From the NCBI GenBank assembly GCA_017547285.1, contig JAFYQB010000117.1:101313-165312 (forward strand): a DNA stretch of 64,000 nucleotides, given 5' to 3'. The stretch is from Clostridia bacterium (GTDB lineage Bacteria > Bacillota > Clostridia > Christensenellales > Aristaeellaceae). Every line of letters begins with the position of its first letter. The first letter of the stretch is position 1. Both the position numbers and the translations under genes were made by a program. Shown here piece by piece: positions 36,374 to 44,340 of the stretch. The notes under the pieces were generated by a model. It was given only the letters and a program-made list of their open reading frames with translations, was not told the DNA's origin and ran no database searches.

Positions 36374-37656
36374 AGCTTATACATCTCCCTGTCATGAATA
36401 ATACATCCGGCCGGAATACCGGCACGCAGCAGCTGCGCACAACCGCCGCAAGTCATGCAGACCTTTTCAACTCCCCCGTTTTCACGAAGCTGGCAGGGAA
36501 AGTCTGGATTGGCAAACGCCATGCGTCCAAAGCCAGCCATTGCGCAGTGTCCGCCGGATACCATGCCGCTTGCCAAAGCCGGAGCAAAGCGGCGCAGATA
36601 AGAGAACGCACTGCCCAGCAGCGGAAGTTCGGGATAGGCATGCTGAATATCGGAAAGGCCTTTCATTACGCGGCCAAGTCCTTCGATTGGATGTTCCGGC
36701 GGAATATAGTTGCCATTGTCATAGGGACGGTTCACATGAGGATTCTTGTAAGGATTGCCCATCGTAACATTCAGAAGCGGAATATGGAATTCATCCACCA
36801 GTTCACCAATCAGTTTGAGCGGCTCAGCCAGATCCACTTCCAGACTTCCCTCATGGACGCCAAATCCATAAGGATACGGAAAACCGTCATAAGCATTCAT
36901 ACGGGTGGTCAAAAAACCGTTTCCAACACCAGACTGTGCCGCACGGAATGCATCCTTCAAAAAGCGGGTACGATTTTCATACGAACCGCCGTACGGGCCG
37001 GGCCGGGTAAAAGCACTCAGCAGTTCGCAGGCAAGATAGCGATGGCAGCACTTTACATCCACACCATCAAATCCAGCTTCAGAAGCCAGCCTGGCAGCCC
37101 CTTCATAAGCATCTGTAAAACGTTTGAGCTGATCATCGCTCAGGATATGTTTATCATCCAGAAGCGGTTCTTCCAGCGGCGGGCAGTGATATGCAATCAT
37201 TGGATCAGACGTTCCGGTAGGCTTCGAATAGCGACCACTGTTGGTAGCCTGCATCACGATAACAGGTTCGTACCCGTTGTTTTTGAGACAGGTTTCCTTC
37301 ATGTGTGCCACCAAACGCTTGTAAGCATCTACGTTGGCAGGTGTGATCTGCAGCTGGTGCGCGCTGGCGCGCCCCTCCGGAACCGTTGCAACCGCCTCAA
37401 ACCAGATCAAACCCGCTCCGCCTCTGGCAAAACGGTCATAACGACGCCATGTGAGTTCGCCCGGCGTTCCATCTTCCAGTCCATCGGTACCTTCCATGGG
37501 CTGCAGCGCGATTCGGTTGGCAACCGTATGACGGCCAATTTTCAGCGGCTGAAACAACGGAGAAACATCTTCGTTCAGAGGCAAAAAAGCATTGCACAAT
37601 TCCGCGGTACGCTGAATGTCCGCCAACGACTGATAGTGAAATTTTTCATGTTGCAT
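36370..37656 (-). CDS. Old yellow enzyme-type NADH:flavin oxidoreductase
   Basis: 428 residues. FMN TIM-barrel of the OYE/2,4-dienoyl-CoA reductase family: 'IGRHTVANRIALQPMEGTDG', 'GAGLIWFEAVATVPEGRAS', 'FTDAYEGAARLASEAGFDGVDVK' and 'SAFTRPGPYGGSYENR'. At the C-terminus, 'KVCMTCGGCAQLLRAGIPAGC' supplies the cysteines of a [4Fe-4S] cluster. It stops there, lacking the FAD/NAD domains of the long 2,4-dienoyl-CoA reductases. It is the first gene of the operon, with GGAG about 10 nt before the ATG. It likely reduces an activated C=C bond in a catabolic intermediate. Confidence 0.85.
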   Translation of the reverse strand: MQHEKFHYQSLADIQRTAELCNAFLPLNEDVSPLFQPLKIGRHTVANRIALQPMEGTDGLEDGTPGELTWRRYDRFARGGAGLIWFEAVATVPEGRASAHQLQITPANVDAYKRLVAHMKETCLKNNGYEPVIVMQATNSGRYSKPTGTSDPMIAYHCPPLEEPLLDDKHILSDDQLKRFTDAYEGAARLASEAGFDGVDVKCCHRYLACELLSAFTRPGPYGGSYENRTRFLKDAFRAAQSGVGNGFLTTRMNAYDGFPYPYGFGVHEGSLEVDLAEPLKLIGELVDEFHIPLLNVTMGNPYKNPHVNRPYDNGNYIPPEHPIEGLGRVMKGLSDIQHAYPELPLLGSAFSYLRRFAPALASGMVSGGHCAMAGFGRMAFANPDFPCQLRENGGVEKVCMTCGGCAQLLRAGIPAGCIIHDREMYKL

Positions 37657-37950
37657 GAGTTATTCGCTCCTTTTCAGATACATTCTTTTGAAATGACTGG
37701 TGATATTTCGGCAGGCTCTTTTCCTGATACCCAAACCACACAGACAGTTGGACAGCAGTACGCGAAGAAACAAGTCAGCTCGTTTCCTGGTTTGTCTAGC
37801 ATACCTTGCTCAAAAAATCAAAATCAGCGCTGTTCTTCCCCAATAAAAAGCTCGTATTTATCGAACGCAACAGCTGGTTTTATTATACCACGATCTCCCA
37901 TTTTCCTCAATCAAAGGTTTATAGATTCGTTGTGTTTTTTACTCATACAA
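37657..37950 (-). promoter_or_regulatory. Promoter and ~220-nt leader of the oxidoreductive operon
   Basis: Minus-strand -35 TTGAGG (37905-37910) and -10 TATAAT (37882-37887) are 17 bp apart. The leader from about 37876 to the ATG at 37656 is about 220 nt long and AT-rich. I do not recognise a riboswitch, leader peptide or terminator in it. The rest of the gap to the convergent-side terminator at 37951 shows nothing. Confidence 0.6.
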
Positions 37951-37984
37951 ATAAAAAACCTGGCGGCATCTTCTGCCGCCAGGT
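37951..37984 (-). terminator. Terminator of the CofE-like gene
   Basis: Minus-strand hairpin CCTGGCGGCA / TGCCGCCAGG with a 5-nt loop followed by TTTTTT. Confidence 0.92.
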
Positions 37985-38001
37985 AGAACCTGTCAAAAAG
38001 A

Positions 38002-39183
38002 TTAGTCAGCGTAATTGTTGAAGTAATTCTGAATCAGAACGATAGGCGTACCCTTATCGCCGCTGCCGCTGGTCAAGTCGCTCAAAGAGCCCAGCAGGTC
38101 AGTCAGACGGCGAGGCGTGGTGCCCTCGGAAACCATCTGGCCCTTCAGGTCGCCTTTCTTTTCCTTGATGCGTTCCTTGATGGCCTTGGTCAGCTCATCG
38201 CCGGAGAGATTGGCGAAATCGTTATCTGCCAGGAACTTCAGTTTCAGTTCGTTGGGCAGGCCAATCAAACCATCGGTATAGCCAGCGCCTACCACCGGAT
38301 CAGCCAGTTCCCAGATCTTGCCGACGGGATCCTTGAAAGCGCCGTCGCCGTATACCATGACTTCCACCTTAACACCGGTACGGGCCAGAACTTCTTTCTG
38401 AATGTTTTCAGCCACTTCCTGAGCGTTCTTGGGGAACAGCTTCACAGTGTTTTCGGTCGCCTTGTTAGTGCCAAGCAGACCGTAAGCAGCATTGTAGCCG
38501 CTGCCGTTTACAGGAGCGTTCAGGATATCGGCGAGAGTGAGAACCACTTCGCCGCCCTTGGCCAGCACACGGCGCTTGGAACGTTCGCGGGTGTGGATGT
38601 CGCAGCAGATTACATTCTTGGTATAATCGACAATCGCATCGGCGTGGTTTGCGAAAATGATCTCGGCTTCAGCGCCTTCTTCTTCGATCAGATTCTTATA
38701 ATAGTCAACATAGTCCACGCCGGTGAAGGGATGCTTCACATAGCCAAATGCCTTGCGGTATTCCTCCACATTCAGCACATCGGTATAAGGATTCACACCG
38801 CTATTCTCCAGCACGTCCTCATCGAACAGATGATTGCCAACCTCGTCCGAAGGATAGCTGAGCATAACAACAACTTTTTTGGCTCCGCGGGCAATACCGC
38901 GCAGACAGATAGCAAAACGGTTACGGCTCAGAATGGGGAAAACAACGCCGACAGTGCCGCCGCCCAGCTTTGCTTTTACATCAGCCGCAATGTCATCGGT
39001 AGAAGCGTAGTTGCCATCCGCACGTGCAACAACAGCTTCGGTAACAGCAATCACGTCTTTATCCTGCAGTTTGAAACCATCCTGCTCAGCTGCAGCCAGA
39101 ACAGAATCCGCCACGATCTTGACAATATCGTCTCCTTCGCGGATGATAGGCGCTTTAATGCCACGAGAAATGGTACCTGCCAT
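38002..39183 (-). CDS. CofE-like (F420-0:glutamate ligase superfamily) protein
   Basis: 393 residues from the second ATG, 10 nt after GGGAGG; the first ATG (39192) is only one base from that site. The N-terminal half shows the coenzyme F420-0:L-glutamate ligase fold ('DVIAVTEAVVARADGNY' near residue 42, 'PILSRNRF', 'VVMLSYPSDEVGN'). Later 'DIHTRERSKRRVLAKGGEVVLTLADILNAPVNGSG' and 'MVYGDGAFKDPVGKIWELADP' are conserved in clostridial relatives. F420 is not known in such organisms, so another amide-ligase or regulatory role is likely. It is monocistronic with its own strong promoter and terminator. I do not know its function. Confidence 0.7.
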   Translation of the reverse strand: MAGTISRGIKAPIIREGDDIVKIVADSVLAAAEQDGFKLQDKDVIAVTEAVVARADGNYASTDDIAADVKAKLGGGTVGVVFPILSRNRFAICLRGIARGAKKVVVMLSYPSDEVGNHLFDEDVLENSGVNPYTDVLNVEEYRKAFGYVKHPFTGVDYVDYYKNLIEEEGAEAEIIFANHADAIVDYTKNVICCDIHTRERSKRRVLAKGGEVVLTLADILNAPVNGSGYNAAYGLLGTNKATENTVKLFPKNAQEVAENIQKEVLARTGVKVEVMVYGDGAFKDPVGKIWELADPVVGAGYTDGLIGLPNELKLKFLADNDFANLSGDELTKAIKERIKEKKGDLKGQMVSEGTTPRRLTDLLGSLSDLTSGSGDKGTPIVLIQNYFNNYAD

Positions 39184-39281
39184 AATAATCATGCCTCCCA
39201 GAATCCTTGGAATCTTTGGATGAGGGTCATTTCGCGATTCACATCATCATTGCAATTACAGCATTACAATCATGACGAATT

Positions 39282-39311
39282 ATTATACCAAAGCCTTTCG
39301 ACATCTGTCAA
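39282..39311 (-). promoter_or_regulatory. Strong promoter of the CofE-like gene
   Basis: Minus-strand consensus -35 TTGACA (39306-39311) and consensus -10 TATAAT (39282-39287), spacing 18 bp. This is one of the best promoters in the window and suggests high expression. Confidence 0.85.
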
Positions 39312-39386
39312 TCATTTTCGGTATTCAATTCAAAAAAACATTTTGTTTTTGGTTCGTTTTGTTCCGTTTCTATCAAATAAGGAATT

Positions 39387-39415
39387 TTGCACTTTTCTGA
39401 ATAATATGGTATAAT
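39387..39415 (+). promoter_or_regulatory. Promoter of the ParB-like/BMP fusion gene
   Basis: -35 TTGCAC (39387-39392) and -10 TATAAT (39410-39415), spacing 17 bp, divergent from the CofE-like promoter. Confidence 0.8.
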
Positions 39416-39469
39416 TCCGTTGCGGAATAACAGCCGTATTATCTTTGTTTCCATTGGAGGCATTTATTT

Positions 39470-41410
39470 ATGAGCAGGCAGGAAGCCTATATCCAATATA
39501 ATTACGCATTGAAACTTGGCCAAAAATACTACCGTGAATGTGTTGTACGCGGCAAATATCCATATCAACAGGCTTTGAGCGACGTATTTAACGAAAATCT
39601 TGCCGCCGCTAAAGTCAACATCGGTCTGGTGGATATTCCTACCGAACAGATTGTAGGCACTACTACCAGCGGACGCGGCAATGCCTTTGCCGGCAATTTT
39701 ATGCCGCTGCTTCATGATTCTACTGAGTTTGGCACGAAATGGATTTCTCTTTGCACTGCACATCTGGATGAGGGCGGCATTTCCGATCCTATTGTTTGCT
39801 ACGAATATATGGGTCGTTTTTACGTAACCGAAGGAAACAAGCGCGTAAGCGTTCTGAAAAGCTACGATGCACCCAGCATTTCCGGCAATGTAACGCGAAT
39901 CATTCCCACATGGTCGGATGATGAAGCTGTCCAACTGTACTACGAGTTCATTCCCTTCTATGATCTGAGCGGCTTGTATGACGTAAACTTCAGCCGCAAG
40001 GGCAGTTACGCAAAGCTTCAGGCACGCCTGGGCTTTGCTCCCGATCACGTGTGGACCAAGGAAGAACGCTCCGAGTTTCTGTATGGATTCCGTCGTTTCA
40101 AAGCTGCATTTGAAAAGCTGAACACAGAAAAGCTTGACATCACACCGAGTGACGCTCTGTTGATCTGGCTGCAGATGAATCCTGCGGAAGACCTGCAGAA
40201 AACCGACCTTGTGAAGAGCCTTTCCGCCGCCTGGCCCGATGTACGTATTTTTGCAAACGGTTCTGCTATTGCTGTCAGCACAGAGCCTGCGGAAGAAAAG
40301 GCAGGCATTACCCGTCTGTTCGGCATTGGTCGTCCCAACCATCTGCAGATTGCTTTTATTCATGCGATGAATCCTGAGCAAAGCAGTTGGACAGCCACTC
40401 ACGAAAGCGGCCGTAAACAGCTGGAAGACGCTATGGGAGAACGTGTTTCTGTCAAGAGCTATATTTGCGAGGGCGAAGATCCGTTGAGCGTTATGGAACG
40501 TGCTGTTGAAGAAGGCGCTCAGGTGATCTTTGCCACCACGCCTCCTCTGATCGCCGCCTGCCGTCAGATTGCCGCGCGCTATCCGCAGGTGAAAGTGCTT
40601 AACTGTTCCGTATCCATGCCTTATTCCGGCGTACGTACCTACTACGGCCGTATGTACGAGGCAAAGTTTATCACCGGCGCCATTGCAGGCGCTATGGCAG
40701 ATAACAACAAGATCGGTTATGTGGCCAACTATCCCATTATCGGTACCATTGCGTCTATTAATGCGTTTGCCCTTGGCGTACGCATGACCAATCCGAATGC
40801 GAAGATCTTCCTCCGCTGGTCCTGTCTGCCCGGAAACCCGGTTCATTCTCTGATGGAGGAAGGCGTCAGTGTTGTCTCCAATCGTGAATCTGCCACCGAA
40901 GATCCCTACTGGGCATGGGAATGGGGCACCTATAAGGTTGAAGACAGCGGTCATTTGCTTCCCCTTTCCTCTCCCGTATGGAACTGGGGCAAATTCTACG
41001 AAGGTGTTATCCAGACCATTTTTGACGGCGGCTGGAATACACTGGGCGGCAAGGAAGCGCAAGCGATCAATTACTGGTGGGGCATGCGCAGCGGCGTCAT
41101 TGATGTAACGCTTAACCCCGACCTTCCCGAGGGCAGCAAACACCTTTCCCAGCTTCTCCGTCAAGGCCTGATGTCGGGTTCCATTGATCCCTTCCACGCT
41201 CGAATGCTTGATCAGAACGGCGAAGTTCGCAACGAAGGCGACCGAAGCTTCACTGCAGAAGATGTTATGAACATGGATTGGCTGCTGAATAATATTGAAG
41301 GCAACATTCCCGACTTTGAAGAAATTCTTCCTGTTTCCCAGCAGCTTGTCCGCCTGCTGGGTCTTAAGCGCAACGAGATCCTGCCCACACCTGAGGAGGT
41401 TATCCTGTGA
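39470..41410 (+). CDS. Cytoplasmic ParB-like/BMP substrate-binding domain fusion
   Basis: 646 residues without signal peptide or lipobox. The N-terminal 270 residues contain 'YEYMGRFYVTEGNKRVSVLKSYD' (about 107-129), the hallmark of ParB/Srx-like nucleotide-binding domains. From about residue 290 a BMP/PnrA-type periplasmic binding fold follows: 'LQIAFIHAMNPEQSSWTATHESGRKQLED', 'GAQVIFATTPP', 'VKVLNCSVSMP', 'AKFITGAIAGAMADNNKIGYVANYPI'. BMP proteins normally bind nucleosides outside the cell. Here the domain must act in the cytoplasm, perhaps as a ligand sensor like Med. It overlaps a metallophosphoesterase gene by 4 nt, which suggests a functional pair. The function is unknown. Confidence 0.75.
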   Translation: MSRQEAYIQYNYALKLGQKYYRECVVRGKYPYQQALSDVFNENLAAAKVNIGLVDIPTEQIVGTTTSGRGNAFAGNFMPLLHDSTEFGTKWISLCTAHLDEGGISDPIVCYEYMGRFYVTEGNKRVSVLKSYDAPSISGNVTRIIPTWSDDEAVQLYYEFIPFYDLSGLYDVNFSRKGSYAKLQARLGFAPDHVWTKEERSEFLYGFRRFKAAFEKLNTEKLDITPSDALLIWLQMNPAEDLQKTDLVKSLSAAWPDVRIFANGSAIAVSTEPAEEKAGITRLFGIGRPNHLQIAFIHAMNPEQSSWTATHESGRKQLEDAMGERVSVKSYICEGEDPLSVMERAVEEGAQVIFATTPPLIAACRQIAARYPQVKVLNCSVSMPYSGVRTYYGRMYEAKFITGAIAGAMADNNKIGYVANYPIIGTIASINAFALGVRMTNPNAKIFLRWSCLPGNPVHSLMEEGVSVVSNRESATEDPYWAWEWGTYKVEDSGHLLPLSSPVWNWGKFYEGVIQTIFDGGWNTLGGKEAQAINYWWGMRSGVIDVTLNPDLPEGSKHLSQLLRQGLMSGSIDPFHARMLDQNGEVRNEGDRSFTAEDVMNMDWLLNNIEGNIPDFEEILPVSQQLVRLLGLKRNEILPTPEEVIL

Positions 41411-42045
41411 GGATCCTACTGATATCCGACGAAGAATCCCCTTATCTGTGGGAACATTATCAACCCGGCAGACTAGATGGGATTGATCTCATCCTGTCCA
41501 GCGGGGATCTTTCGCCTGAATATCTGAGCTTTCTGGTTACTGTCGGAAGAGCACCATTGTTATATGTCCATGGCAACCATGACGAAAAATACAAAAGACG
41601 TCCTCCGGAAGGCTGTGAATGTATCGATGATTCGATCATCAATATTGATGGCATTAGAATCATGGGTCTGGGAGGCTGTTTGCGTTACAGTCCTAAAGGC
41701 GAGCATCAGTATACTGAGCGTGAAATGGTTAAGCGCATTCGCAAACTCCGGCCTAAAATCTGGCTAAATCGCGGCGTTGACATCATCGTCACACATGCTC
41801 CGGTTCGGGGTTTGGGTGATGAGGACAACCTTGCCCATCGCGGATTTGTTGCTTTCCGAAAGTTACTGAAACGGCATAAGCCCAGATACTGGATCTATGG
41901 ACATGTTCACATGAGTTATGGCATGAATCACCAGCGCGTGATTGAACATCAGAATACAAAGCTCATCAATGCCTATGAACGCTATATCATTGATGTTGAG
42001 CCAGTAAGAAAACGTCCTTTCTGGATCAAGCCATATATTTATTGA
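41407..42045 (+). CDS. Calcineurin-like metallophosphoesterase
   Basis: 212 residues from a GTG with GAGGAGG 7 nt upstream, overlapping the previous stop by 4 nt. Metal-site motifs in order: 'LLISDE' (Asp), 'LSSGDLSPEYL' (GD), 'YVHGNHDEKYK' (GNHD), 'IIVTHAPVRGLGD' (His) and 'YGHVHMSYG' (GxH). The first motif lacks the usual D-x-H (D-E here), an unusual substitution that may change metal loading. It is a cytosolic phosphatase or phosphodiesterase of unknown substrate, coupled to the ParB-like/BMP fusion and terminated by a bidirectional hairpin. Confidence 0.85.
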   Translation: MRILLISDEESPYLWEHYQPGRLDGIDLILSSGDLSPEYLSFLVTVGRAPLLYVHGNHDEKYKRRPPEGCECIDDSIINIDGIRIMGLGGCLRYSPKGEHQYTEREMVKRIRKLRPKIWLNRGVDIIVTHAPVRGLGDEDNLAHRGFVAFRKLLKRHKPRYWIYGHVHMSYGMNHQRVIEHQNTKLINAYERYIIDVEPVRKRPFWIKPYIY

Positions 42046-42071
42046 TCTTCCTGTTTCATTCAGAACCACAT

Positions 42072-42112
42072 AAAAAGCCACCGCATCCAAACGGATACGG
42101 TGGCTTTCTTTC
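42072..42112. terminator. Bidirectional terminator
   Basis: A 15-bp stem AAAGCCACCGCATCC / GGATACGGTGGCTTT (one G-U pair) with an AAAC loop, flanked by T-rich ends on both strands. It serves the phosphoesterase gene and kdgK. Confidence 0.92.
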
Positions 42113-42130
42113 GCTTGGTGAAATCAACGC

Positions 42131-43165
42131 TTAGCGCTGCACACGGCCGCTGCCGCTGCCCTTCATCAGGCTCTCAACTTCGGCAACAGTTACGCGGTTG
42201 AAGTCGCCGTTGATGGTGTGCTTCAGGCAGGAAGCAGCCACAGCAAACTCCAGAGCGTCCTTTTCGTTGTCGTAGTTGTTCAGGCCGTAGATCAGGCCGC
42301 CGCCGAAGCTGTCGCCGCCGCCAACGCGGTCAACGATATCGGTGATGCGGTACTTGCGGCTGAGGAAGAAGTCCTTGCCATTGTACAGGCAGGCAGCCCA
42401 GTCATTGTGGTTGGCGCTCTTGGACTCACGCAGGGTGATGGTCACGCGCTTCACATTGGGATAGGTCTCCATAGCCAGCTTGGCAATGGCCTTGTACTGC
42501 TCAATGTTCAGCTCGCCGTCTTCGACTTCGCTGGCGCTCTCGGCCTTCATCAGCAGAGACTTCTGGAAGTCTTCTTCGTTGGCGATGATGGTGTCAACAT
42601 ACTTAACCAGCTCAGTCATGACCTGATCAGCAGTCTTGCCATACTTCCACAGGTTCTTGCGGTAGTTCAGGTCGCAGCTCACATGCAGGCCCATTTCCTT
42701 AGCAGTCTTGGCAGCTTCCAGGCTCAGCTCAGCAGCATTGGCGCTGATGGCGGGAGTGATACCGGTGATGTGGAACCAGGTAGCGCCTTCAAAGGCCTTC
42801 TTCCAGTCGATGTCGCCCACCTTAGCTTCGCAAATGGTGGAGCCGGCACGGTCGTAGATAACCTTGGAGGGACGCTGCACAGCGCCGGTCTCCAGGTAGT
42901 AGATGCCCATGCGGCCGTCGGCACGCACGATGTTGGAGGTATCAACGCCAAAGCCGCGCAGTTCGCGGATGCAGGCTTCGCCGATATCATTCTTGGGCAG
43001 AACGGACACAAAAGCGGTTTCCATGCCGTAGTTGGCCAGAGAAACGCTCACGTTGGCTTCGCCGCCGCCGAAAGTGGCTTCGAGGCTGGGAGACTGGAAG
43101 AAACGCTCATAGCCGGGGCTCTTGAGACGCAGCATGATTTCACCAAAAGTAACTACCTTGGCCAT
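42131..43165 (-). CDS. kdgK: 2-keto-3-deoxygluconate kinase (PfkB family)
   Basis: 344 residues. Ribokinase-family features: N-terminal '[40 protein letters not shown]', '[11 protein letters not shown]', and ATP/base motif '[17 protein letters not shown]' with the catalytic Asp. Phosphorylates KDG to KDPG, the step before KDPG aldolase. It lies 65 nt downstream of the kdgA fusion on the same strand and probably shares its transcript. Weak AAGGATG site about 10 nt before the ATG. Together with uxaABC this completes the hexuronate route to pyruvate and glyceraldehyde-3-phosphate. Confidence 0.93.
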   Translation of the reverse strand: MAKVVTFGEIMLRLKSPGYERFFQSPSLEATFGGGEANVSVSLANYGMETAFVSVLPKNDIGEACIRELRGFGVDTSNIVRADGRMGIYYLETGAVQRPSKVIYDRAGSTICEAKVGDIDWKKAFEGATWFHITGITPAISANAAELSLEAAKTAKEMGLHVSCDLNYRKNLWKYGKTADQVMTELVKYVDTIIANEEDFQKSLLMKAESASEVEDGELNIEQYKAIAKLAMETYPNVKRVTITLRESKSANHNDWAACLYNGKDFFLSRKYRITDIVDRVGGGDSFGGGLIYGLNNYDNEKDALEFAVAASCLKHTINGDFNRVTVAEVESLMKGSGSGRVQR

Positions 43166-43230
43166 TGGAAAAACATCCTTTCTCTTGTAGGCTTAGTAAG
43201 GGTAGGGGCAAACAGCTGAATATCAGCCGC

Positions 43231-44187
43231 TTACTTCTGCAGCAGGTGGATCGCAAAACCGGCGATCTCGTCCTTGAGATAGATGGCAACCAGCTTGCCG
43301 TCCTTCACGATCGCGCTCTCGTCGTCAAACGCAAAGCCGCGGCGTTCCATGTGCCAGCGAGCACGCTTGATGGAGTTGCAGGCAACAGCGATATGGCCGT
43401 GAGTACCGCGGAAGGGCACCTTCATCACTTCGAAGCCAGTGCCAACAAAGTTAGCCTTGGCACGCTCGTCAATGGGCCAGCCCAGCAGCTTGCTCAGCAG
43501 CTCGGCATCCTTCATGGACTGCTCGGGAGAACCGCTGTTGATGCCGACATGCTTGATTTCCAGACCCAGCATCTTGTTCACGGCACTGCGGGTCAGATCC
43601 TCGATCTTCTTCCAATCCTTGTTGGCAACAGCATCAGCAGGAACCATCCAGCTGCCGCCGCAGGCGATGACCTTATTGAAGGCCAGATAATCATTCAGGT
43701 TCTGCTCAGTCACACCGCCGGTGGGCAGGAAGGTCACAGCGCCGTAGGGAGCAGCCATAGCCTTGATCAGCTTCAGGCCGCCCAGAGGCTCAGCGGGGAA
43801 GAACTTGACAGTCTTGAGGCCCAGGCCCAGAGCCACTTCGATATCACTGGGATTGGCGGTGCCGGGAACGATGGGTACGTTCTTTTCCTGGCAGTACTTC
43901 ACGATTTCGGGGTTCAGACCAGGAGAAACGATGTAGGTAGCACCGGCATTGATGGCACGGTCAACCTGATCCTTGGTAAGCACGGTGCCAGCGCCCAGAA
44001 TAACTTCGGGCAGTTCCTCATGCACGCGGCGGATGGCTTCCTCAGCGGCGTCGGAACGGAAAGTGATCTCAGCTACAGGCAGACCGCCATCAGCCAGAGC
44101 CTTGCAAAGAGGCACAGCGTCAGCAGCATCTTCCACCTTGATAACGGGCACGATACCGGCACAGGACAGTTTTTCAAGCATTTCCAT
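43231..44187 (-). CDS. kdgA: KDPG aldolase fused to a VOC/glyoxalase-like domain
   Basis: 318 residues from the ATG 10 nt after GGGAGG; upstream in-frame starts have no site. Residues 1-205 are a class I KDPG/KHG aldolase: E40 in 'GLPVAEITFR', 'GAGTVLT', Schiff-base K128 in 'KTVKFFPAE' and 'FLPTGGV'. Residues 207-318 ('IKHVGINSGSPEQSMKDAELLSKLLGW', 'FRGTHGHIAVACNSIKRA', 'IYLKDEIAGFAIHLL') resemble a VOC/glyoxalase fold. Standard KDPG aldolases are about 205-215 residues, so this is a fusion. It splits KDPG into pyruvate and glyceraldehyde-3-phosphate; the tail's role is unknown. Confidence 0.9.
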   Translation of the reverse strand: MEMLEKLSCAGIVPVIKVEDAADAVPLCKALADGGLPVAEITFRSDAAEEAIRRVHEELPEVILGAGTVLTKDQVDRAINAGATYIVSPGLNPEIVKYCQEKNVPIVPGTANPSDIEVALGLGLKTVKFFPAEPLGGLKLIKAMAAPYGAVTFLPTGGVTEQNLNDYLAFNKVIACGGSWMVPADAVANKDWKKIEDLTRSAVNKMLGLEIKHVGINSGSPEQSMKDAELLSKLLGWPIDERAKANFVGTGFEVMKVPFRGTHGHIAVACNSIKRARWHMERRGFAFDDESAIVKDGKLVAIYLKDEIAGFAIHLLQK

Positions 44188-44295
44188 GGTAGTTCTTCCT
44201 CCCTGTTTTATTTTACAGTTGGGATAGGCGTGTTCAAACCTGCATTCTGTATTCATGCATGCAGACACAGATGACCATAGTCATCCTTATACAAT

Positions 44296-44324
44296 ATGAT
44301 AATCATCAGGGCCGTTTCTGTCAA
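44296..44324 (-). promoter_or_regulatory. Promoter of kdgA-kdgK
   Basis: Minus-strand -35 TTGACA (44319-44324) and -10 TATCAT (44296-44301), spacing 17 bp, placed immediately behind the uxaA stop. Confidence 0.78.
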
Positions 44325-44340
44325 GCCAAAACATGGAATC

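Noticed and set aside
37657..37876. Riboswitch in the leader of the oxidoreductive operon
   Set aside because: The leader is long enough, but I found no known aptamer core or terminator/antiterminator pair.
36394..37986. 530-codon frame antisense to the OYE gene and its leader
   Set aside because: No domain or start site; it is a shadow of the flavoenzyme gene.
39464..41197. 577-codon frame antisense to the ParB-like/BMP fusion gene
   Set aside because: Cysteine- and alanine-rich composition typical of antisense frames, and no ribosome site.
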